This document shows positions 1 through 13,568 of a stretch of DNA of 64,000 bases, piece by piece. The position numbers and the translations under genes were made by a program. Location of the stretch: positions 1 through 64,000 of the forward strand of contig QJNS01000328.1 of NCBI GenBank assembly GCA_004154925.1. Reading direction: 5' to 3'. The notes beneath the pieces were generated by a model. It ran no database searches. It saw only the letters and a list, made by a program, of their open reading frames with translations, and was not told the origin of the DNA. The stretch is from Monosporascus cannonballus (taxonomy: Eukaryota > Ascomycota > Sordariomycetes > Xylariales). The number at the start of each line of letters is the position of its first letter. Position 1 is the first letter of the stretch.

Positions 1-91
1 AATCATTCTTCGCCCTATTGTTACCTGCAAATCAAGACCCTTTTCGGATACTGCTCATACCTCCAGGTGGATGTATGACAGGTTCGTTACA
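1..91 (+). mobile_element. 3' end of an LTR, cut by the window edge
   Basis: These bases match the last ~90 bp of the LTR family at 15834-16269 (same strand) and 16977-17400 (opposite strand). They end in the same GGTTCGTTACA terminus. The 5' part lies outside the window, so it cannot be told whether this is a solo LTR or part of a longer element. The next ~220 bases are GC-normal without a recognisable gene. Confidence 0.8.
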
Positions 92-2246
92 CTGCATCAC
101 ACACAAAAGTATATATATCTGAAGAAAAGGTATATTAAAGGTTGCATGAGCTCTAGAAGGTCCTCTGTAAAAGGTGAAGGTGGTGAACCCTCCTTAAATA
201 CATATAAAAACAGTGGTACCCAAGAGATAATGATACCGGAGTAGCCGAAGCAATTTCCACTAGCTTGTTAGCTAACTAAGCCATGGCGCTACTAGGTTCA
301 ACAATTAATATTAACCTGGTAAAATTTTTCTCGCGAATTTTGCAAATAAATTTACTTAATTTTAACCTTTTACGTTAAAGCCGGTATAAATAAAAAAATA
401 AAAAACCGGCAATCGTTATATCTATAATCCTAATCTTGAGGTTCTGATCACTGTTACGCGTTTTAATAGTTGCAACTTTATAAAAACTTAACGTAACTTT
501 TGCCGTTTAATTAAGTCTATAAATTTAAATTATGCAAAATAGAATTTTTATCTTTACTACAACGTTAAGTTTAAAAGTTTCGTAAATAAATAAACGGTTT
601 GCAAACATAATACATTTAAAGTAATACTTACTAGATTTTAAAGTAAAAAAGGAATTTCGGTCGAAAAATACGATAAAAGTTATATATTTAATTAAAAATA
701 TATACCGTTATTATAATTAATTAATTATTAAGTTATCTATTAAACCGGTTTATACTTTACTTTATGATAATTTTAAACTTTAATTTAAAAAAATAAAACC
801 GTTATAATTTAAAGTTATACGGAATAGAATTCATTGTTTTAAACGGCCCATAAATCTCCTTTAAAGAGATTTTATATATTTTCTATTAATAAGGAGATTA
901 TAGCTTTATATGCGAAAAGTATAAATTCGTTTACGAAAACGTTACAGTAGGTAAAATCCTTATCGTTAGTATTTATAATTTAAACTAGATCGTTTATAAA
1001 ATAAGGTTTTTCTAATAAAAGCTTATTTAAGATAAAAAGGCGATAACTTCTTTATAAATTAACGATTCTTATACCTTATTTTAAGGTAACCTATAATAAG
1101 ACTTTATAACGACAAAAAAAAACTAATCGAGCTAAGGTATAATAAGAATATCTTATATAATAACACAAACTTTTTGTCTCGGTTTAAAAGGTTTCTTATA
1201 AGTAAGATATAAGAAATCTGTAATATATTGTTATTAAAACGGTAATTATTTCCTTTTTTCATTATACAACGATTAGATATAATAATTTAAAACGTTTCAT
1301 TTTTATATTAATTAACAGTATTCCAATTTACATTATTTTTTATAAATTGTTAAATTAAAATATTAATCGATAGCAGAACAAACAAATAAGATTATGTTTA
1401 TTTATTACATAAAAGGTTATATTTAAGTTTGTTTTTCGTAACTTGCTAGCAAATTTATCTCGGTTTATAAAATCGTACTACTCGGTTTTTCCGTCGTTAT
1501 TTTCGCCCCGACAATATTTTCGAACAATATCTTTAAAAGTTATACAAACTATTATAATACGTTTTAAAACTAAGCAATATATACTAAAACCTTTTTTATC
1601 TGTTTGAGAGCTTATAAAGGGCCGGCAAAACGAAATGGCGATATAAACTAGGATGCTCTATTCGTTATGTTCCTTAAGAAGTACGATTAAGGTTTTGATT
1701 TGCCATTAATACCCCGTTACGATAAAGAAAACTTCCGTTTTTAATTTTTTACGAACATTCTTCTAAAACTGGAAAAAGTATTCCGAAATATAATCTAAAT
1801 ATCTTTAACGAACTTAATACAGTATCTGCATAATCTAGTAAATAAAAAGTTGTTCCATAAAATCTGTTTTAATAATTAAACAATATTAATATTTAAGTAA
1901 AAATAATCGGTAAATATCGATATTACGTATAAATATTATTATTTTTTAGTTGCGAATTTTGGAACTATAAATAATTTTAATATTTATTAAACCAATATAA
2001 TATTTTTACCCTTTTTGAAAAGATAAATATCGAAACATATACTTGCTACGGACTATTACTAATATCTGTCGTTATAAACGAATAAAATTACCTTTATATA
2101 AAATTTTAAAACCTGCCTTTTTAATACGAAATATTCGATTATATATCAACTAGACAGTATAATATATTTATATCGATTTATTTTAAACCGGGTGGTTTCT
2201 ACACGTTAACGACGTTAGCATTACTATCGACGTACAGAAACATTAC

Positions 2247-2452
2247 TGTGAGAATACAGTCCCTATGAGGATGAGACTGGTAGCCGACCAGCCACCGATC
2301 AGCCACCGACCCACTCACTAGTATAAATCCACTATCTGGCAGCTAGTGGGAAACGCCGGATGGAAGTAACCTAATACACTTACTTCTTGGAATCTGCTCT
2401 ACGACTGGTCGGAGATCACCTCACCCAGCTCACAGCTATCCATTATCTTACA
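2247..2452. mobile_element. Solo LTR, 206 bp, TSD ATTAC
   Basis: A GC-normal segment starts TGTGAGAATACAG and ends ATCTTACA. It is flanked on both sides by the direct repeat ATTAC (2242-2246 and 2453-2457). TG...CA ends plus a 5-bp target duplication are the hallmark of an LTR retrotransposon reduced to one LTR by recombination. It contains no coding sequence, and its orientation cannot be set. Confidence 0.85.
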
Positions 2453-4023
2453 ATTACAACAAAATATAAGGCTTATAAATTCTTAAACGGCTATATAACT
2501 GACAAAATATAAACCATTAATAAAACACATAATATATCTGGACGAGTTATTCTATATAACCGATATACCTATTTTGATATAAAATTTTGATAGCTATTTA
2601 TTTACGTTTTAACCGTACCGTGCCTTAATAACTGGTCCGCTTACACATATTTTTTAAAACTCTAGTTTCAGCATTAATGTATTGTTATTAACCTTATTTA
2701 ACGGCATCTCCCGAACCGTTAATTCCGTAACTAAGTATATAAACGAAAAAACGGTTTATTCGACGTTTGACAACTAAATGGTATACCAGCCGGCTCCGAT
2801 AAATGTCGAGGAAAATATATAAGGAATCGATACGTTATTCAGCAAATAGATACGAAGGAGGATAACTTAATATTTCGTAAAGTGAAAAAGATTTAGAAAT
2901 AAGCATAATACATAAAAATAATGGAAAAATATAAATACCGAATTGGTTACAGAATATAAAGCCAACTATAAAAAGAACGATTTTGTACTTAAGTAATTAT
3001 TCGAAAAGCGGATCCGTTTCGGGAAAACCGAATACCTTATAGATTAGAAAAAGCCGAATAATGAAATTACGTAAAAAAAGCTGATATAAAGCTAATATAA
3101 ATTATAGAATTTAACGAAAAAAATTAACTAATTTCGAAAATAATATCGTTTTTAAACAAGATTATTTTTATCTAATTTTATAGTTTTAATTATGTTTTGA
3201 TTTTAACTTATTAACCTTTCTAGATATAACGCGATAACTTATAACAAATATATTAATTTTACAGTAATTAAAGCGAATTTTACGTAACGATTTTTATTTT
3301 AGTCTTATTAGCGATTCCGATTCTTTATATTCCAGTAATGCCGTATTTTAGATGCGTTTCGAATTCAAAGTAATTATTTCCGAAACCGGGTTATTTTAAT
3401 ATTAATATAATTAAAAAAATTATATATCTTAAATAACGCTTATACAAAACGAAATTATTATTTTACCAAATAAACAAATAACAAATTAGTGTATATATAT
3501 CCGTTTTATATTTATTAAACTTAAACGATTAAAAATAAAAATATCTTCTAAAAAAAGGCTAGACGTACGAATTTTTTTTATTCGTTCGTAATCTTAATTA
3601 TATAAGATAATAAAAATAAAATAAAAATTAATTATTAATAAAATCGAAGAAAATATTAAAAATGTTATTTTAATTTTAATTTTATTTAATTCGTTTTAAA
3701 CTTATATCGTTAATAACGTTATATCGCCTGTTTAAGGTTCTTTAGATTAATTGAATTTTCGATCGTAATATATTAATCGTTATATTTAAAATAATAGAAA
3801 AAATATATATAATCAAATCCATACCGTTAAAAACTGCAATTATAATTTCTTAAATTGCTCTTTTATATATATATATATATATGCTTTTTTTTTCTCGAAT
3901 ATACCTTACCAATTCACAATATCTCTTTTAGAATAATTACGTTATTAATCTAAATAATCGAATTCGATATAATTAATCTTTTGCCTTAATTACGTTCTTA
4001 TAAAGCCGTCGCGTTAAAAAAAT

Positions 4024-5118
4024 ATAGCATGGCCCTAACCACTCCCATCTTAATAAAATGCGACGCCAAACACCTGTAAGTTTTCTAACAAGAACGGAGG
4101 TCATAATTCCGCATGAGTACTTTATGAAACAAGTTCGATAACGGCCCTAGTACTACAAGGATATTGTGCCCACCTGGAAGTATCCATATCAGCCAATTCC
4201 TCCACCCGTATTTCAATGCTCCGACAAAGTTCACTTGGTCACCAGTTCGTTCTCCCCAGTCAAGTCAATAAACGGACTTAACACTGGACGGCCGTTATCT
4301 GGTTCCGTTTTGGTCGAACAGCGCCTGAGCCGAGTTGGCAGCAGGACAAAAAAGAGCTTGCTGCTACGTTGCCCCTTAAAAAGGGAGTCGTTCAACATTC
4401 ATTCGCCAACGAAGATAAGCTCGCAGCATCGATCATCGGGTCCCAAAAGTTACCTCAGCTAGCTCAGGCCTCCCTGGCTCGTTTTCCCACTTTCTTCAAA
4501 GTCACTCAAGTACTGCTCCACAACGCTAAATATTAACCAATCAAATCCCAAATCCCCGTAACGAGCCAGCGAGGCCTGAGTTGTAGTTGTGCGAAAGAGG
4601 GTTCCGTTCTGTAGATTTGTCAGCTAGCCAGGTGTGCTATAGCACACCAAATACGGAAAGGTCACCTTCTGATCGGAACATATATACTCCGTTGCTAAGC
4701 TACGCAAAAGTGGTACGCGTTGCGAGAACGCACGCAATTAGCTGAATACAACAACGCAACTGATATCCCCTATATCTGACAGTTATCGTTCGTCCTACAT
4801 AAACACCATAAATGTTCGCTAGAAACACCTCCAATTAGTATGCGTTAACGTTTAATTCAATTCAATCCTGCGATCACCAAAACGCCTAATATTACATTAC
4901 ATATAGTGTGCGAAGCCTTGTCGCCGTCTTAAGTCGAGCAAAGTTAACGTATGCGGGCGGACGAGGTACAGTATCGGTCGCGGGGCGACATGGTGGGGGT
5001 TGGGGGAAAGTAGTGTTCCGAAAGGTCGGTCTCCTTGATGTCCAAAACTTGTCTTCACGCCAACCAGCCCAACGCCCTTGGTATTGGAAGTTATTGTCTT
5101 CTTGGCCTTGACTCGCCG
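4024..5118. other. GC-normal island without a recognised gene
   Basis: About 1.1 kb of normal composition lies between AT-rich flanks. It carries two open frames (98 codons at 4166-4462; 67 codons at 4908-5111), neither with a domain I recognise. The first is proline- and serine-rich with a basic C-terminus. The island also contains an inverted-repeat unit (4463-4580) and a perfect 18-bp palindrome (4631-4648). It could be a non-autonomous element or a remnant of unique DNA; I see no clear target duplication. Confidence 0.4.
4463..4580. repeat. 118-bp MITE-like unit with 21-bp inverted ends
   Basis: The ends are near-perfect inverted repeats: 4463-4483 begins CTCAGGCCTCCCTGG, and the complement of 4560-4580 begins CTCAGGCCTCGCTGG, with one mismatch across 21 bases. 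The size and GC-rich arms around an AT-richer core suit a small MITE. No convincing target duplication is visible, so it may just be a large hairpin. Confidence 0.5.
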
Positions 5119-7384
5119 ATGAAGATGGTTATTATGAACAGAGATATCGTGGTTTATGATGTTTAATTTTTAAAATTTAATATTTCGTTTAGGAAATAGG
5201 AGAAAGTTTCGTTTTGTCCCTAGGCGACTAGATATATCTTAGCGCATATGGAATTTATTAGATAAAACCCTGATAAAACTTATCGACAATAATATTTTAG
5301 CCTTTAAAAATAAACGGCGGCCAAAAATTAACGTTTCGATAGGCATTTATTTTTGGGCCTTTTTAACCGTATAAAAACGTTATTAATTGCAAGAAAAGAA
5401 TTATTATATATTAAAGTAAAACGGGCCGAATTATGAGGAAAAAGGTTTACCTGCAGATATAACAATAAAAACTTAAGCGTTAATTATAAAGTAAATTGGT
5501 TTTTTCTCGAATTTTATATAATAGCTTTTTGCTTATTTCGAATATTACTTTATTTTCGTCCTGTTCGCTTCGAATTCTCTAATACGCTGCCGGCTTATAG
5601 TCGATTCTTTTTCCTAAGAATTTTCATTATCGAGACGGCGTTTTTATTTTACATAATATTCGACCTTCTCGTAACGTTTCCGTTTATTAAGTAATTCTAT
5701 ACCCAAATAGTTTTTTTTTGTAATCTCGATAAACTTTATTAAATTTGTTAACAAGTTCGGCATTTATATTGGTAGGTATTTCTCACGTATTGTTCTTATT
5801 AAAAAAAGCCGTTCCATTTTATAAGATATATAATTTTTTTCGTTATTGCTATTTTGCAAAGAACGCTTCGGTTTTCTATATATTTTTCTTATCGATTACA
5901 GTAAACCGGCTTACCGTTTTTAATCGTCAGGCCTTACTTACTTTTAAAGCGTAATATTACTGCGCAAATCGAAATATATTATTTTTATAATTATAATAGG
6001 CCGTTTCGAAATTTGTATACTTTCGGCTATTTTTTTGGCATAAATTTTAGTTCAAGCATATCTTAATTTTATGCGTTATAGCCGCAAAGGTAAATAATTC
6101 GAAAAACGTTATTTGGGTATTAAAAGAATTTCCAATATATATTTCCTTTAGAGTAACCTGGGAAATTTGATAATTGCCGTAATTTAATACGATAACATTT
6201 ATCAAATACGGTTTATTTCTGGCGGAATTTTTATCGTTAAAATTAAAGCATAGAAACGTAGAAAAATAACAGGATAAGTATAACGTAGGCTTATTACAGC
6301 CGGGGTTTCCGGTATTAATAATATTAAAAAACGTAAAAATTAATATAATTATTAAATATTTCTTTTGAAAAGTTTTGTCGATATCGAAAAATGGCGATAA
6401 TAACGTATTAACGTAAAATAAGTTGATTTCTATTTCCAAATTAATAAAATCAGATTTCAAAAAAATTTAAAAAAACAAATTAAGTTTACTTTTTAATTTT
6501 GAACTTTCGGTTAATAGTATATCGAAGTTATTTACTTCGACTCCGATACAATACCGTTTTTTCGCAATATTACTATTTTTCGAATATACGAAAATATTTC
6601 TTTTATTTATAATTTTAATCTTGAATTTGTACGGAAAATAACTGTAAATATTTTGGAAATAATATTAGAAATCTTGTTTCGAATTATACATGCGCGAAAT
6701 AATGCGGGTTAAAATACGAAAATAAAATTATTTTTTCAAAGCTTTTTATAAATATTTGAAAGTAATAGTTTATATATTTTTTCCAGCTTATTTATTTCTG
6801 AAACCCGTATAATTGCCGGCCAACAGAAAAATATTCGTTATATATACAAATTATATATTTTTCGAAATAAATAACGGCACGGCAAAATTTAACTGAATTA
6901 TAATAAAGCGGTAATACACGTTTATTAATATACTTACAACAATAACTTTCTCATATTATTCGACCAATTATTAAATAGTTGCATATAAAACAAAAATTAA
7001 TAAATGTATTAATTGTTTTATAAAAATTATAGAATATTTGAAAATATATTTTTATCTAATATTAAATCAAATATTGTAAATTAATAATTGATTAATTTGA
7101 AAAACACAATTCAATTTAATAATTTGTTCTTATTTTTTAATTTTTATATTTTAATGAAGTATTGGATATTTCTATTTAATTAGCTGGAAAAACAGTTAAT
7201 ACGTAATTTTGTAAAAGTTTTTAATAATTAATATATCTTTATAATTCCGTAACGGAATAATTCAAAATAACGTTTTTAAAAATTATTTGCGTTTTGGTAT
7301 TATATAACGAAAACGATTAAATTATAAACGGTTTTAGTCAATATGGAAAATCCTTTTGGGTTCCGATAAATATATCTGCTTTTA

Positions 7385-7960
7385 TTTTACGACCTGACAA
7401 GCTCCGGCCTCAGGAAACGGTCAACGAGGATGACACGGACCACCTTTCAGGTCACGTGGTGGGTGCTCAGCAAAGATCTGCTGAGCACAACTGATCAGCA
7501 CTGAGCAACTGCTTGTGACGGGCACAATGCGTAGGTTGAACGGAGGCACGGCCCAACAAAGGTTTATATTCAAGGTGAGGAGGGAAGGGGAGAAACAGCT
7601 AGCCACCAGCGAGGTGGCTGCTCCCTATATACATATGGGTGAGCTCGGGCTAAGGAGCTCGCTCCGTAAGCCCGAGCTGTCCTATAGGCTCTAGCCTGTA
7701 ACACTGCTCAGCAAGAATTCGCTGAGCACAGTTGATCAGAGATGAGCAGTAATACCAAGAACCACTATATATACGCTCACTATTTCCATAGTTTAGATAG
7801 CTTCAGCTTGCAATACAACATCGTTACCCAAGACACCCTTGGTATTACGAGACGTGACACGTTACTGTATCTATTGTTCAGAATCCCACGATACTCCTGC
7901 CAACATAAACCCGTACGACTTAGGTTTAATAGTTGGTTAAACCGCCTAGCCGTCACATTT
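7385..7960. repeat. GC-normal repeat island with direct repeats and hairpins
   Basis: A 44-bp segment occurs twice in direct orientation (7464-7507 and 7705-7748), and each copy carries a GCTCAGC...GCTGAGC hairpin. Another stem-loop with AGCTCGGGCT / AGCCCGAGCT arms lies near 7633-7678. The right end, around 7905-7960, resembles the degraded sequence near 19366-19410, so it belongs to a dispersed repeat. The open frames at 7421-7606 (minus) and 7742-7963 (plus) have no recognisable domain. Confidence 0.5.
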
Positions 7961-9741
7961 TAAGTACGACGAATTTTGTTAAACTTCTTTTAAATATGTA
8001 TTTCCGTTCGTAAAATTTATTCCGTTTTAAATTTAACTTATAAATAGCAATTTATATTTTAATAATATTTATTTCGAAACACAATTTTTCAATATTTTTA
8101 ATATTGCGATATAATTTTTTTATTTCAGTTTACTTTATGTTTTTGCGAGCAAAAACGAAAAAGTTTCGGAATTTTTTTAACGGTTTTAAAGCGGAAATTT
8201 TCGACTTAATCGTTTCGAAAAAAAAGTTTTAAAAAATTCCGTAAACCGTTTACAAAAATTATAAAGCTTAAATAATTATTCGCAAAAGTTATTTAATTCG
8301 TATATGCGGTAATTTTTAGGAATTTAGTTTTTTAAATAATTATTATTTAGATTTAAAATAATTAATTATAAATATAACGAAACAGATTAGAATTTTACTT
8401 ATAACTTAGATTAAGATCTTATAACGTATATTATATATTATTACCGGGAATTCTATATTCACTTTAAATAATATTTCCTTAAATTAATTATTAAATATAA
8501 AACCAGTTTAAATCTTTTTCATTAACCCGTTTACCGATATTATTTTAAAAATAAATAAATAAATAAAGGACATAATTAATTTATTCGAAAACGTAATATT
8601 TTTAATTTGATAATAACTTAATAACCAAACTTTATTAGATAATACGGTATTTTTTTAAAAATATCTTTAAAATAAAAAAGTTATAAATATAAAAAATGTT
8701 ACATTAACGATAAAGAATTAAGTCAGCAAAAGTTTATATAAAATATAAATTCATATATATTCAGTAAATTCGTTAATTATAAAGTAATAAGTTTTAAAAA
8801 ATATGTTTAGATTTATTTTTATAGTTTTTTATCATATATTTCTTTTACAAATTTTCACTCGAAATTATACCGTAATTCCGGGTTATTGCTTTTTTAAACA
8901 ATTAATATTTCCGTATTTTACAGTTATTAATTAAAGTTTTTGGACTTTATAACATATAATATTAATTGTATCTTATACATTTTTATTTAGTGTTTTCGAA
9001 TTAAGTGATTATTAATTTTATTTAATTTAATTAACGTTAAAATATAATATTTTAACTTAATATTGATAAATAGCGGGTATACTTGATAAATATATTTATA
9101 TTAATTGTTTTGTTAAAATTATTTTTTATCTATATATAATTTTTAAAAATATAGTAAAATTTTAATTATTTAACTCTAAATATATCTATTTTTTATAACG
9201 GATTTTTAATATATTGTTTTATAAATAATTTGATAAATTAAAATATTATAATATTATTAAAAAGATATATATTAATAATAGATTTTATGCGAAGTTTCGA
9301 CGTTAAAAATTTTAAATTTTTTAAATTTTAAGTAAATATAAAATATTGCAAATAATTTCGAAAAACTTAAATAACAATCTTTCAGTCGCAATTAAATGCG
9401 TTTATAACGAATATATTAATAAATTCGATAAAATACTTTACTATTGTTAATTTATATAAAATAATTTTACGGTGTATCTTTTAATAATTTAAAACTATTT
9501 TAATTTATTTTAAAAATAAAAAGAAATGTATAAAAACGATTTATTCGAGTTATATTTTTATTTAAATAATATATTTCCTTTTAATTTAATTTAAAATATT
9601 CCGTAAAACGGAATTATTATCGATATTTATATCGTTATTATTAAAACCGTTCTCTTCAGTATATTGTTTTTATTTTTTGTTATCTTTTTTTATTTATTTC
9701 CAGTATAATTTTTATATAAATAAATAAAATCGAATAATAAG

Positions 9742-9906
9742 TGTCACGGGCCAAGGGCCCTAGTAGAGGGATTAGCGTAACGCTAATCCCGTGGCTCCCG
9801 TATATATAGCTAGCTGCTTCCACGCATCTTCTTAGCTGTTCCCTAGATTTCTCAATAGACCTGTTGTGGCCCATATCCTTAGCTACTGCGTATGCAGCCC
9901 CTTACA
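9742..9906. mobile_element. Solo LTR, 165 bp, TSD ATAAG
   Basis: It starts TGTCACGGGCC and ends CCCCTTACA, with perfect 5-bp direct repeats ATAAG on both sides (9737-9741 and 9907-9911). Its composition is normal against the AT-rich surroundings. A TATATATAG stretch in the middle may be the old retroelement promoter. It is non-coding. Confidence 0.88.
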
Positions 9907-10103
9907 ATAAGTAAAAGATTAAAAAATAAATATATATATATTAATCGGTTAAAATATTAATAAAAATAACGATACACTATATAATCAATTTAAACAGAGA
10001 ATAATTGTTATAAAGAAGATTTATAATTATTACGTAATTAATAGGTATATTAAAAAATCGAACTTAACGACGATGCATATCGAAAAAGGCTCGAAACTGG
10101 GTT

Positions 10104-10385
10104 TTATGGTATTTCTAGGCGGATTTTCATAGGTTATCAAGGGCCTCTTTTCTGTACCCCTCTAGGTGGCCGAAAATGGCTCCCCTGTCACAGCCCTCGC
10201 GAAAAGTTGGCATTCCGCATTTTCGGAATTCCACTGGCCTGCATAATATTATTTCGTTATCTAAACCAATTTTGATTACCTCCCTGAGGTGTCCGGAGTA
10301 GTACCTGAGCAATTCCTGAGTAATGCCTGAGTAAAGGCGACGATGGGTTAGGTAAGCGACTGGGGTTGATGAGAGCAACTTTCGA
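10104..10385. other. GC-normal island with an 83-codon ORF and short tandem motif
   Basis: The minus-strand open frame at 10127-10378 (83 aa) has no recognisable domain and is probably not a gene. The island contains three consecutive ~11-bp CCTGAGYAAT-type units near 10305-10337. I take it to be an unrecognised repeat fragment. Confidence 0.3.
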
Positions 10386-10874
10386 GAAACGCAACAACCA
10401 ATTCAAATAACTGAACTACAATACTTTTAATTAATTTAAATCAACTGTATTTTCTGTCGCTAACCGTATTTACAGCGTTCAATCAAATATACGCATTATA
10501 TTAAGACTTATTGCGGTCGCTACTTTGCTATTTGTTTTCTTTTAAATTTTTATATCGACTATTTTTAACTATTATGATCAGCATTTTTTAGTATTACCTT
10601 TTTACCAGCGAAAAAAAATTTATTTATCTTTTAATAACAAATATTGTTTTATTAAAAACGTTTATTTTAATGTTTTAATTGTATTAAATTAAATTATTAC
10701 AAATCAACCGTAACGTATCTTACAACAAATTCTACGATAAACTTCGGAATGTGCTCTATAACAAACCTTACAGCCTTACCCTATAACCTTATAACGCGCC
10801 TTACAACAAAGCCCAATATTACGTATTTCGCGAATATATTTTACGTATTAAAGCCGGACTAAAAATTCTTACGT

Positions 10875-10998
10875 TGTCACAGTCCCAAGTGGCACCTTGT
10901 AGATATATAGGACAGAACAAGGCGGTCAGGGCTCGACCTGACAACGTTCCACTTTTGGTAGTGTAATGGCTAGACTCTTGTTCTTCTGTGCCGTGACA
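10875..10998 (+). mobile_element. Solo LTR, 124 bp, TSD TACGT
   Basis: It starts TGTCACAGTCCC and ends GTGCCGTGACA, with perfect TACGT repeats at 10870-10874 and 10999-11003. The same family is present in the opposite orientation at 19932-20058. The two copies share a central block around AAAGTGGAACGTTGTCAG (in the orientation of the second copy). The plus orientation is arbitrary. Confidence 0.88.
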
Positions 10999-12929
10999 TA
11001 CGTATATAGATTCGGAATTCGATTTGTAATCGTTTTTCTTTTAATCAGCTTCAATATTTTCGAAATAAGAATAATTTTGATTTAAAGATATTAAAAACAC
11101 ATATAGTTATAGAACAGCTAAAAAAAGAAATAATATTATACGTCTGCAACAAATTTTAATATAATAAGTATATTTGATTTAGAGCTATAATTACAGTTAA
11201 CGATAAAGAATGCAATTATTTTAAATCAATTCGAAATGTTGTAATTAAGTTATTTAGATTGGATATTACGAGGTGCTAAAAAACGTGTCGTGAGCTTATA
11301 TACGCCGCGAGCTTACGTGGGATATTAAATATAATTTTTAATACATAATAAAACAACCTTATTCGTATTAATTAACTTAAAAACCGGTTACGAACTTTGA
11401 AAAAATATGATATAAATATAATTAAATTCTATAACAGTAATTTTAATAAATTTAAATCCTTCGATTAATTTTTAATATTATAAAAATAGTAACGAATAAT
11501 AACGTAAAATATAAGCAAGAAAATATTTTATTAAATTAACGAAGTCATAACGCTACGATATTAATAGTAATATATTAAAAATAATAAAAATATAACATAA
11601 CTTCTATTTAAAAAACCTATTTAATTATTATTTATAATTAATATCTTTTATTATTAATAATTAAATAATATTTGAATTTTTTATATAACTATTTCAATAT
11701 TACTTTATTACTACAACATTAATATCGTATTATTAAAAATACATATTTCGATATATTTATGATATTACTCATGAAGTAGATATTATATGCTTATATTAAA
11801 GCCCGGCTGATAACGATTTACGAAAAATAATAAATTTTATTTTGTTATATCGCAACGTTAATAACGTAATTAAAATTAAAATAATACTTTTTTACGCACT
11901 CGTTATATTAAAAGCGATATAATAAAACTTTTTAGCCGTTTCGAAAGCGGTTTAAAATCGAAATACCGCTCTATAAAGTTTCTGACAGTAACTGTCAAAA
12001 TACATATTTGTCTTATTGCCGTCGTTGTCGAAAATCGACTTTGCGTCGTGATCGTAATTAATATAGAAATAAAAATTAACTTAATAAAAAAGTACATATT
12101 TAAAAAATTAATTTAAATACTTTTCGCCGGTTACACATTATAAAATTAACATAATAACCGGTTTATATAACCACAACAATAATACTAGAACGTATAAAAT
12201 TTATTAATTAATAAACGTTTCAGAATTTAATAAAAAAATATTTTTCCTGAGCTAGAAATATAAATAATAACAAAAAAGAGGTAGTTCGCTAACACTACGA
12301 TCGTAATTTAAAAAATATATTTAAAATAAATTGTATAAAGCCGTTTCGCGTACAGAGACGTCACCTAAATAGTATAAAATCGAAAGAATATTATTATGAC
12401 AATAAAAAATAATATAAAACGATAAATATAAAAACGACGAAAAATTAATAAAAAAAATACGAAAAAAACCATAACGGTATTACAGTATTAATAATATAAC
12501 GTGTCTAAAAAAACTAAAGGTTAAAGAAAAATCTAGTATTTATATTACGAAAACGGTAAAAAGGGAATGCGGCAAAATCTAATCGGACCAATAATATTTC
12601 GTACGACATTATTATAACTTCCGGACTGAAACTAATATTATACATTTTTCTATATAATAACTTTACCACTCGGTTATCGCCGCGGTTCTTCTTTAGCTAT
12701 ATAGCGTAAATACCCAATCATTATAATAATGATATACGACAATTAATATACTATCGATATACTAAGGTTCGAATTTAATAAAAATATTTATAATTTTTCT
12801 TTTTTTCTTTTTAACCATTGGAAATAATTACCTTAAAAAGGGAAAATTATTATTACGGCATCAATAAAACGGCTTACCTAAGCTGCCGTTTCGCGATATA
12901 TACGCAAGCGTTACGCGCTTGCAGGATAA

Positions 12930-13568
12930 TTTCTCTCTTTTTTTTCTTTATACAATAACAAAATACTTTACCCAGCTCTAAGAGATGATCATCGTCGTAA
13001 TATTAAGCGTATAGCTGGAAACGGCAAGAAGTCTCAGTTTTACGAATTCTTTAATAGAGCCGACTTTAATAAATATTCGAGGACTTTATACGGCCGAGTT
13101 TTTCAATTATTTCGGAATGAGAACTTCCGTATTACACTATCGAATAAGCAGATCGTCGATATCAGCGTTACTAATAAGGGTTGTCTCGCCTTGGAAACCA
13201 CCCTCTATTTCATTAAGCATCCGGAGATGCAGCATATACTGGGCCTTTGCCGCCGCCTGAACGTCTTCTCCAGAAGGAATCGGATACCGAAACAAGAGGC
13301 TATCTTGATAATGGCGAATTTGCTTATAGAAATCGTCGTAACGTTGAACGAAAGACCGGCTATCTTTTGCCGGATTCTTCGGGCAAAGGTCTCGGATCAG
13401 GTTTTACAAAACGGAGAAGTCCCTTATTGCATCGAAATCTCGTACAACATTTCGAAAAGTTTGGAGAAGAGTCGTATAAGTTTGATAATGTTCTGCTATG
13501 GCGGATTTATGACTGTAATCGCCTTTATCCAGAAGGAAATATATATCTATTATATCCTTATTTTTTAA
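12930..13568 (+). pseudogene. Partly preserved coding-like stretch, unknown
   Basis: The frame containing the ATG at 13191 is open from about 12930 to 13568. A second frame (13247-13576) is also open and has a more protein-like composition, rich in Gly, Arg, Asp and Ser. The local base composition is less AT-biased than the flanks. This could be a gene fragment that largely escaped RIP, or two exons of a decayed gene in different frames. I recognise no domain and assign no function. Confidence 0.3.

Noticed and set aside
6047..6460. 137-codon minus-strand frame in the AT desert
   Set aside because: Ile/Phe/Asn/Lys-dominated composition follows base content; no domain, no splice signals, and flanked by RIP-type sequence.
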